64,000 nt of DNA. It comes from Halobellus rarus. GTDB lineage: Archaea; Halobacteriota; Halobacteria; Halobacteriales; Haloferacaceae. Positions 57,934-64,000 of the stretch are shown here, piece after piece. Where the stretch lies: positions 1 through 64,000 of the forward strand of contig NZ_JANHDI010000001.1 in the NCBI RefSeq assembly GCF_024494595.1. The letters run 5' to 3'. The translations under genes and the position numbers were made by a program. Positions within the stretch are counted from its first letter, which is position 1, and each line of letters starts with the position of its first letter. The notes beneath the pieces are model-generated. The model had not been told where the DNA came from, searched no databases, and saw only the letters and a program-made list of their open reading frames with translations.

Positions 57934-59295
57934 ATGAGACACGACGAGTCGCGGGCGCTGTACGACAGAGCGCTCTCCGTGATCCCCGGCGGCGTCAACT
58001 CCTCGGTTCGGGCGACGCGTCCGTACCCGTTCTTCATCGAGCGCGGGGACGGCGCGCACGTCGTCGATGCCGACGGCAACCGATACCTCGATTACGTGAT
58101 GGGTTACGGGCCGCTCTTGTACGGTCACGACATGCCGGAGCCGGTGCGTGCGGCGGTCCAGTCGCACGCCTCCGACGGCCCGATGTACGGCGCGCCGACG
58201 GAGGTCGAGGTCGAACTCGCCGAGTTCGTCGCGCGGCACGTCCCCTCCGTCGAGATGACCCGCTTCGTCAACTCCGGGACCGAGGCGACCGTCTCGGCGG
58301 TCCGGCTGGCTCGCGGCTACACCGGCCGCGACAAGATCGTCGTGATGCAGGGCGGGTACCACGGTGCGCAGGAGTCGACGCTCGTCGAAGGCGGCCCCGA
58401 CAGTTCCCGGCCGAGTTCGCCCGGTATCCCCGCGTCGTTCGCCGAACACACGATTCCCGTGCCGTTCAACGACGTCGAAGCCGCAGAGCGCGTCTTCGAG
58501 GAACGCGGCGACGAGATCGCGGCGGTACTGACCGAACCGATCCTCGCTAACACGGGAATCGTCCTCCCGGTCGACGGCTACCACGAACGGCTCCGCGAGC
58601 TGACCGAGGACCACGGCGCGCTGTTGATCTTCGACGAGGTCATCACGGGATTCCGCGTCGGCGGCCTCCAGTGCGCGCAGGGGAGATTCGGCGTCACGCC
58701 CGACGTGACGACGTTCGGCAAGATCGTCGGCGGCGGGTTCCCGGTCGGCGCGATCGGCGGGCGCGCGGAGATCTTAGAGGAGTTCACGCCTTCGGGCGAC
58801 GTCTTCCAGTCGGGCACCTTCTCCGGGCACCCGGTGACGATGGCCGCGGGCTACGAGTACCTGAAGTACGCCGCCGAGAACGACGTCTACGAGCACGTGA
58901 ACCGACTCGGCGAGCGGCTCCGAACGGGGATCGCCGACATCGTCGCGGACCAGGCCCCCTCCTACACGGTCGTCGGTACCGATTCGATGTTCAAGACGGT
59001 CTTCACGCGCGAGGGGCCCGATTCCGGCGACGTTGGCGGCGCTGGCGAGGACAGCCACGTGTGCGACGCCGGCTGCCGGCAGGACGAGTCGTGCGCGCGG
59101 TACGACTACTGCCCGAAGAACGGGGCCGACGTCGCGAACGCCGAGACCGAGCGCTGGGAGCGGATCTTCTGGCAGGAGATGAAAGAGAAGGGAATCTTCC
59201 TCACCGCGAACCAGTTCGAGTCGCAGTTCGTCTCCTATTCCCACACCGACGAGGACGTCGAGGAGACGCTCGAAGCGTACAAGGAAGCGCTCTAG
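57934..59295 (+). CDS. hemL: glutamate-1-semialdehyde 2,1-aminomutase
   Basis: 453 residues, PLP-dependent. It makes 5-aminolevulinate from glutamate-1-semialdehyde in the C5 pathway. The PLP lysine lies in [18 protein letters not shown]. Other signatures are [29 protein letters not shown] and [14 protein letters not shown] Cys-rich insert ([17 protein letters not shown], near residue 381-397) is not part of the bacterial enzyme. The ATG at 57934 ([14 protein letters not shown]) is preferred over 57907. It precedes hemC by 1.35 kb with two unrelated membrane genes between. Confidence 0.96.
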   Translation: MRHDESRALYDRALSVIPGGVNSSVRATRPYPFFIERGDGAHVVDADGNRYLDYVMGYGPLLYGHDMPEPVRAAVQSHASDGPMYGAPTEVEVELAEFVARHVPSVEMTRFVNSGTEATVSAVRLARGYTGRDKIVVMQGGYHGAQESTLVEGGPDSSRPSSPGIPASFAEHTIPVPFNDVEAAERVFEERGDEIAAVLTEPILANTGIVLPVDGYHERLRELTEDHGALLIFDEVITGFRVGGLQCAQGRFGVTPDVTTFGKIVGGGFPVGAIGGRAEILEEFTPSGDVFQSGTFSGHPVTMAAGYEYLKYAAENDVYEHVNRLGERLRTGIADIVADQAPSYTVVGTDSMFKTVFTREGPDSGDVGGAGEDSHVCDAGCRQDESCARYDYCPKNGADVANAETERWERIFWQEMKEKGIFLTANQFESQFVSYSHTDEDVEETLEAYKEAL

Positions 59296-59375
59296 CGCGT
59301 CGAGCGCGGCGACGGCGGGGCCGCTTCGGCCCCCCCGCCCTCGACTTTTTGTAGGATAGCGGCGAAGAACGCCGT

Positions 59376-60065
59376 ATGGACAGCCCTCCACGCGACGATC
59401 CGACGACCGATGACGGTGATTCGGAGCCGGACGAGGCCGAGCGGGATCCGGAGGATTCGGGCCCCGATCCCGACGGACACGACACCGGTTCGGACGCGCC
59501 GACCGAGGAGTTCGATCCGCCGACAGGGCGGTCGGACACGTCCTCTGCAGAATCGAGGACGCCCGGACGGGAGTCCGCCACCCCGACGACGGGCGATCCG
59601 TCCGCGCGCGGAACCGACCCGACGTCGAGTGGAACCGACGCGAGGAGCGGGGACTTCGACGACCCGATCGGGGACCTCCTCCCCCGCGCGAGCGTCGACT
59701 CGCGGTGGTGGTACTGGATCGCGGCGATCCCGCTGTACGTCGTTCTCGGCGGCGTTCTCGGCGTTCTGTTCGTCGGTGCGTTGCTCTTCGATATCTTTCT
59801 CACCGGCGGGATCGTCACCATCTTCGGGGCCTTCGTCGTCATCCCCGTCCTGGGACTGCTCGGTCTCGTCCTCTCGGTGATGTACCCGATCGCGACGTAC
59901 GTCGACGCGCGAGCGATCGCCGAATCGGAGTCGTCGTGGACTCCCGACCCGCTCGTCTGGGGGCTGGCCGCGCTCGCGACGGAGGTGCTGAGCGCGTTCG
60001 TCCTCAGCGTCGTGCTGGCGCTGTTCTACCTGTACAAGCGGCACGTCGCGGTCGGGACGCCCTGA
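59376..60065 (+). CDS. membrane protein with long acidic N-terminal tail
   Basis: 229 residues. Residues 1-105 are disordered, rich in Asp, Pro, Ser, Thr. The rest has three to four membrane spans (YWIAAIPLYVVLGGVLGVLFVGAL, GGIVTIFGAFVVIPVLGLLG, GLAALATEVLSAFVLSVVLALF) ending YLYKRHVAVGTP. No enzyme motif. The spacing of hydrophobic spans resembles small DUF-type haloarchaeal membrane proteins. It follows hemL with its own start ATG at 59376. Function unknown. Confidence 0.78.
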   Translation: MDSPPRDDPTTDDGDSEPDEAERDPEDSGPDPDGHDTGSDAPTEEFDPPTGRSDTSSAESRTPGRESATPTTGDPSARGTDPTSSGTDARSGDFDDPIGDLLPRASVDSRWWYWIAAIPLYVVLGGVLGVLFVGALLFDIFLTGGIVTIFGAFVVIPVLGLLGLVLSVMYPIATYVDARAIAESESSWTPDPLVWGLAALATEVLSAFVLSVVLALFYLYKRHVAVGTP

Positions 60066-60102
60066 ACCGATCGTCTGGGGGAGGCCGATGCCGGCGCGGC
60101 CA

Positions 60103-60576
60103 TCACTCGACCCCGAAGTGCGTCCGGAACCGCCGCCACGTCCTCGGATGGGCGAGCGCGACGCCGACGGCGAGGCTGACGACCCAGAACGCGGTGACAG
60201 CGCCGAACGCGCGCCAGGACCCGCCCGCGCCGACGACGCGTTCGAGCCCCGAAAAGACGTACAGCGAGGTGAACGTCGCCGTCGTCGCGACGCCGACGAC
60301 GAATCCACGAACCAGGTCCCAAGAGGGGTCGTAGTAGCGGACCACGGCGACGCCGAGCGTCGACAGGACGGCGGCGTGCCAGAACTGTCGCTCCAGCGGA
60401 ACTGGCAGTGCCGAGACGACCACGTTCACGGGCGTGAACGCGGGATTGAGCAGAAGCCACAGCACGGCGACGTGGAGGAACCCGCCGACTCCGTCGAGGA
60501 GGCGGGAGGCGGGAGACACGTCGGCAGCGACGCGGCCGTTCCGTGAGTGCGTTTCGGTCGTCGCCAGGGCCGACAC
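60103..60576 (-). CDS. membrane protein of unknown function
   Basis: 157 residues with four membrane spans (GGFLHVAVLWLLLNPAF, FWHAAVLSTLGVAVVRYY, GFVVGVATTATFTSLYVFSG and GAVTAFWVVSLAVGVALAH). The N-terminal 30 residues are soluble, and a basic tail (RTWRRFRTHFGVE) ends it. It is convergent with the preceding membrane gene and divergent from hemC. No recognised family motif. Confidence 0.75.
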   Translation of the reverse strand: MSALATTETHSRNGRVAADVSPASRLLDGVGGFLHVAVLWLLLNPAFTPVNVVVSALPVPLERQFWHAAVLSTLGVAVVRYYDPSWDLVRGFVVGVATTATFTSLYVFSGLERVVGAGGSWRAFGAVTAFWVVSLAVGVALAHPRTWRRFRTHFGVE

Positions 60577-60645
60577 CGCCGCTGTCCGCTCCCGCTCGCG
60601 ACCGAAGTGGTGGCCTTTTCACCCGTGGCCGCCGAGGATGCGACA

Positions 60646-61761
60646 ATGACTACTCGCGGCACACTCCGATTGGCGACCCGGAGTTCGGATCTGGCGCTCC
60701 GGCAGGCGGCGAGCGTCCGGGAGACGCTCGAAGACCGTCGGTTCGACGTCGAACTCGTCGAGGTCGAGACCCGCGGCGATCAGATCAGAGACGAACTCAT
60801 CCACCGACTCGGGAAGACCGGCGCGTTCGTCCGCGCGCTCGACGAGAAAGTGCTCGACGGCGACGTCGACGCCGCCGTCCACTCGATGAAGGACATGCCG
60901 ACGGAGGGGCCGAGGGAACTCGTCGTCGCCGGCGTCCCGGTGCGCGAATCGGCCGCCGACCTGCTTCTCACCTCCGACGGGACCGAACTGGAAGACCTCC
61001 CGGCGGGCTCCGTCGTCGGCACCTCCTCGCTCCGCCGCAAGGCGCAGATCCTCGCCGAGCGCCCGGACCTGGAGGTCGAGCCCCTCCGCGGTAACGTCGA
61101 CACGCGGATCGAGAAGCTGCTGGCCCCCGAACTGCAGGCCGAGCACGAGCGCCGCGTCGACGCCGACCGCGACGAGAGCGCGGAGGCTCCGGAAGCCTCC
61201 GCACGGGATGAGGAGTACGAGGGGACGTTCGAGGAGTCGATCGAGGAGTGGTTCGACGGCCTCGCAGAGATCGAACGCCGCGCGCTCGAACGCGAACTCG
61301 ACGTCGAGTACGACGCCATCGTGCTGGCGGAGGCGGGCCTCCGCCGCGCGGGCCTGCTGCACCACGTCGAGTACGCGCGGCTCGATACCGCGACGTCCGT
61401 TCCCGCGCCCGGCCAGGGGGCCATCGCCGTCACCGCGCGCGCCGACGGCGACGCGACCGAGGAGATCCGATCGGTCGTCGATCACCCGCGGACGCGCGTC
61501 GAGACGACCGTCGAACGCACGGTGCTCGCGGAACTCGGCGGCGGGTGCATCGCGCCCATCGGCGTCCACGCGAAACTCCAGGGCGAGTACGTGCACACGG
61601 TCGCGCGCGTGCTCTCGGGCGACGGCGAGGCGGAAGTGGCCGCCAGCCGGGACCTCCCGGTCGACGATCACGCCAACGCGGCCGCGGCGTTCGCGGCCGA
61701 CCTCGCCGACCGCGGGGCCGACGACCTGATTGCGGCGGCGCGCGAAGCCGCGGAGGAGTGA
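60646..61761 (+). CDS. hemC: porphobilinogen deaminase (hydroxymethylbilane synthase)
   Basis: 371 residues. It polymerises four porphobilinogens. Start MTTRGTLRLATRSSDLAL. Motifs are KTGAFVRALDEKVLDG, VHSMKDMPTEG, GTSSLRRKAQIL and RGNVDTRIEKL. The cofactor-bearing Cys lies in AELGGGCIAPIGVHA. A ~50-residue acidic insert (about 170-225) lies after the second domain strand and lengthens the protein over the usual ~310. It is the first of three tightly packed genes with SUMT (2-bp gap) and hemD (overlap). Confidence 0.96.
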   Translation: MTTRGTLRLATRSSDLALRQAASVRETLEDRRFDVELVEVETRGDQIRDELIHRLGKTGAFVRALDEKVLDGDVDAAVHSMKDMPTEGPRELVVAGVPVRESAADLLLTSDGTELEDLPAGSVVGTSSLRRKAQILAERPDLEVEPLRGNVDTRIEKLLAPELQAEHERRVDADRDESAEAPEASARDEEYEGTFEESIEEWFDGLAEIERRALERELDVEYDAIVLAEAGLRRAGLLHHVEYARLDTATSVPAPGQGAIAVTARADGDATEEIRSVVDHPRTRVETTVERTVLAELGGGCIAPIGVHAKLQGEYVHTVARVLSGDGEAEVAASRDLPVDDHANAAAAFAADLADRGADDLIAAAREAAEE

Positions 61762-61763
61762 CG

Positions 61764-62567
61764 ATGAGCGACGACTCATCAGCCGCCGTCGGAACGGTCT
61801 TCCTCGTCGGCAGCGGCCCCGGCGACCCCGAACTGCTGACCGTGAAGGCGCGTCGCCTCCTCGACGAGGCCGACGTAGTCCTGCACGACAAACTCCCCGG
61901 GCCGGAGATTCTCGACACCGTCCCCGAAGAGAAACGCGAGGACGTCGGCAAGCGCGCCGGTGGCGAGTGGACCCCCCAGGAGTACACGAACCGGCGACTG
62001 GTCGAACTCGCGCGCGCGGGCAACGACGTCGTCCGGCTGAAAGGCGGCGACCCGTTCGTCTTCGGCCGCGGCGGCGAGGAGATGGAACACCTCGCCAGTG
62101 AGGAGATTCCGTTCGAGGTCGTGCCGGGAATCACCTCGGCGATCGCCGGCCCCGGCACGGCGGGGATCCCGGTCACCCACCGCGATCACGCCTCCTCGGT
62201 CTCGTTCGTCACGGGCCACGAGGACCCGACGAAGGAGGAGTCGGCGGTGGACTGGAACGCGCTCGCGGCGACCGGCGGGACGCTCGTCGTCCTGATGGGC
62301 GTCGGTAAACTCCCGGACTACACCGCGGCGCTGCGAGACGCCGGGATGGCTCCGGACACCCCCGTCGCGCTGGTCGAGCGGGCGACGTGGCCGGAGATGC
62401 GCGTGGCAAGCGGGACGCTCGACGACATCGTCGACGTCCGGGATTCCGAGGGGATCGAACCCCCTGCGATAACCGTGATCGGCGAGGTGGCCGCGACGCG
62501 AGCGCGCGTCGTCGAATTCCTGCGGAACCGAACCGGCGCGGCGTCGACGGAGGTGCCAGAGCAGTGA
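61764..62567 (+). CDS. cobA: uroporphyrinogen-III C-methyltransferase
   Basis: 267 residues. It methylates uroporphyrinogen III twice to precorrin-2, the branch to siroheme, cobalamin and (in archaea) alternative heme synthesis. Motifs are VFLVGSGPGDPELLTVKA, VVRLKGGDPFVFGRGGEE, VVPGITSAIAGPGTAGIPVTHR and LVVLMGVGKL. All family-specific regions are present. It lies between hemC and hemD. Precorrin-2 supports the archaeal heme d-type pathway, fitting the absence of a bacterial hemE/F/N in view. Confidence 0.96.
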   Translation: MSDDSSAAVGTVFLVGSGPGDPELLTVKARRLLDEADVVLHDKLPGPEILDTVPEEKREDVGKRAGGEWTPQEYTNRRLVELARAGNDVVRLKGGDPFVFGRGGEEMEHLASEEIPFEVVPGITSAIAGPGTAGIPVTHRDHASSVSFVTGHEDPTKEESAVDWNALAATGGTLVVLMGVGKLPDYTAALRDAGMAPDTPVALVERATWPEMRVASGTLDDIVDVRDSEGIEPPAITVIGEVAATRARVVEFLRNRTGAASTEVPEQ

Positions 62568-63349
62568 CCCGCGACGTCCGCGTGGCCGTCTTTCGGCCGG
62601 ACGACGAGCGGATGGTGCGAGCGGTCGAACTGCTCGACTCGCTCGGCGCGACTCCCGTCCCCGACCCGATGCTCGCCGTCGAACCCACGGGAGCGATTCC
62701 CGGTAGAGGGGACGGCGACGACCCCGACACGGACCGATCCGCGGCCGGCCCCGAGTTCGTCGTCCTGACGAGCAAGACGGGCGTCGAACTCCTCGCCGAG
62801 GCCGACTGGACCCCGGGCGAGGCCACTCTCGCCTGCATCGGGCCGCGAACGGCCGAGGCCGCCCGCGAGGCCGGATGGACGGTCGACGTCGTCCCCGAGG
62901 AGTACACCTCCGCGGGTCTCGTCGCCGCGCTCGAAGGCGACGTCGGCGGCACGGTCGTCGAGGTCGCGCGCAGCGACCACGGCAGCGACGTCCTCCTCGA
63001 CGGCCTCCGTGCGGCCGGTGCCGACGTCAACGAGACCGTCCTGTACCGACTCGTCCGCCCCGAGGGGTCCGGCCAGTCGACGGTGATGGCCGCCGGTGGC
63101 GAACTCGATGCGGTCTGTTTCACCTCCTCGCTCACCGTCGAGAACTTCCTCGCCGCGGCCGACGAGCGGGGGGTCCGCGAGGAGGCCGTCGCGGGGCTGA
63201 ACCGCGCCGTCGTCGGCGTCATCGGCGCACCGACCCGCGAGACGGCGGAAGGGTACGGAATTCGCGTCGACGTCGTCCCCGAGAACGCGACGTTCGAGGA
63301 GCTCGCGACGGCCGTCGTCGAGGAAGCGGCGCCGACGTATCACGGCTGA
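62564..63349 (+). CDS. hemD: uroporphyrinogen-III synthase
   Basis: 261 residues. It cyclises hydroxymethylbilane to uroporphyrinogen III. The two-lobed layout shows VAVFRPDDERMVRAVELLDSLG, FVVLTSKTGVELLAEA, the ACIGPRTAEAAREAGW cap, and AVCFTSSLTVENFLAAADE in the second lobe. HemD sequences are poorly conserved, so the operon position after hemC and SUMT adds weight. The GTG at 62564 overlaps the SUMT stop (GTGA), giving coupled translation. Confidence 0.92.
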   Translation: MTRDVRVAVFRPDDERMVRAVELLDSLGATPVPDPMLAVEPTGAIPGRGDGDDPDTDRSAAGPEFVVLTSKTGVELLAEADWTPGEATLACIGPRTAEAAREAGWTVDVVPEEYTSAGLVAALEGDVGGTVVEVARSDHGSDVLLDGLRAAGADVNETVLYRLVRPEGSGQSTVMAAGGELDAVCFTSSLTVENFLAAADERGVREEAVAGLNRAVVGVIGAPTRETAEGYGIRVDVVPENATFEELATAVVEEAAPTYHG

Positions 63350-63413
63350 GTCATCGGGGCTCCGCCGCCCCGCCTCTTTTCGCCCCTTCCTCCTCTTTCT
63401 CTCCCGAACGTGG

Positions 63414-63421
63414 ATTTAAAT
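63414..63421 (+). promoter_or_regulatory. TATA box for the DHH-family gene
   Basis: ATTTAAAT lies 24-31 bp upstream of the ATG at 63445, giving a leaderless transcript start. Confidence 0.7.
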
Positions 63422-63444
63422 CCGAGAGCGCCCCACGACCGGGT

Positions 63445-64000
63445 ATGAGCGCGGACACGACGACGAGCGACGACGGTCCGGTCCCCGCCCTCCGGGAGCG
63501 GGCCGTCGCCTGCGCGGACCGACTCCGGACGGCCGATCGCGTGCTGCTCGCGTCGCACATCGACGCCGACGGACTGACGAGCGCGGCCATCGCCGCCGCG
63601 GCGCTGGAGCGCGCGGAAATTCCGTTCGAGACCGTGTTCGCGAAGCAACTCGACGAGCGGGAGGTCGCCCGCATCGCCGCCACCGACTACGAGACGGTGC
63701 TCTTCACCGACTTCGGGAGCGGGCAGTTGGACGTCATCGCCCCCTACGCCGCCGAGGGCGCGTTCACGCCGGTCGTCGCCGATCACCACCAGCCCGCCGA
63801 CCTCCCGGACGGGGTCGACGAACCGGCCCACCACCTGAACCCGCTGCTGTTCGGCCTCGACGGCGCGTCGGAACTCTCCGGCGCCGGCGCGAGCTACGTC
63901 CTCTCGCGGGCGCTCGAACCGCCCGAGGGCGACAACCGCGACCTCGCCGGCCTCGCCGTCGTCGGCGCGGTCGGCGATATGCAGGGGACCGACGGCGGCC
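63445..64000 (+). CDS. DHH-family phosphoesterase/nuclease (RecJ-like), 5' part only
   Basis: The gene starts at 63445 (MSADTTTSDDG) and runs off the right edge; 185 codons are visible with no stop. DHH motif I is ASHIDADGLTSAAI (near residue 41) and motif III is VVADHHQPADLP (near residue 114), with TDFGSGQ between. These are the metal-binding signatures of the DHH superfamily, shared by RecJ-type exonucleases and archaeal GAN partners of the GINS complex. The C-terminal DHHA1 domain, which would decide between nuclease and other members, lies outside the window. Confidence 0.9.
   Translation, partial: MSADTTTSDDGPVPALRERAVACADRLRTADRVLLASHIDADGLTSAAIAAAALERAEIPFETVFAKQLDEREVARIAATDYETVLFTDFGSGQLDVIAPYAAEGAFTPVVADHHQPADLPDGVDEPAHHLNPLLFGLDGASELSGAGASYVLSRALEPPEGDNRDLAGLAVVGAVGDMQGTDGG

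Overview
The window reads as chromosome from a halophilic archaeon of the class Halobacteria. The signs are very high GC with G/C-ending codons, acidic proteins, twin-arginine export signals, TATA boxes about 25-30 nt before ATG with almost no leader, and archaeal replication and repair genes (Orc1/Cdc6, PolD small subunit, Hef, Hel308). I cannot name the genus from the sequence alone.

Layout. 1-5,070: nucleotide salvage (cupin protein, upp), small unknown proteins, an IMPACT-family protein and an ACT-domain regulator. 5,170-10,300: the chromosomal replication origin region. orc1/cdc6 is divergent from a Ras/Era-like GTPase, a DUF2073 protein and a zinc-ribbon protein (oapA, oapB, oapC), around an AT-rich segment flanked by inverted origin-recognition-box (ORB) repeats. 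10,350-19,350: conserved hypotheticals, a methyltransferase, a thiamine-type ABC importer (ATPase, fused permease, binding protein), an AI-2E-type membrane protein and a HalOD1-like protein. 19,380-26,270: DNA repair helicases Hef and Hel308, a ferredoxin, KEOPS subunit Cgi121 and TatA. 26,490-29,060: two related winged-helix/membrane proteins flanking a zinc-ribbon membrane protein.

29,120-38,480 is the most interesting region. It holds a run of secreted TasA/camelysin-like proteins with SipW-type signal regions. Two of them carry a von Willebrand A domain nested inside the TasA-like fold. With them are a dedicated SipW-type signal peptidase, a heptad-repeat acidic surface protein and a 45-residue membrane protein. 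A phased array of 21-22 bp repeats lies upstream. I read this as a surface-filament or matrix system.

38,600-50,770: tRNA-Gln, a frameshifted CPBP protease, purO, a phosphoesterase, aspartate kinase, PolD small subunit, a second signal peptidase, and an acyl-CoA module (thiolase, OB-fold partner, acyl-CoA ligase). 50,890-64,000: a DedA protein, heme/siroheme biosynthesis genes (hemB, hemL, hemC, SUMT, hemD), two tandem amt-glnK pairs for ammonium uptake, a CPBP protease, and the 5' part of a DHH-family nuclease that runs off the window.

Short tandem repeats of 18-30 bp occur at least eight times, mostly just after stop codons. A dispersed 50-65 bp element occurs three times behind genes.
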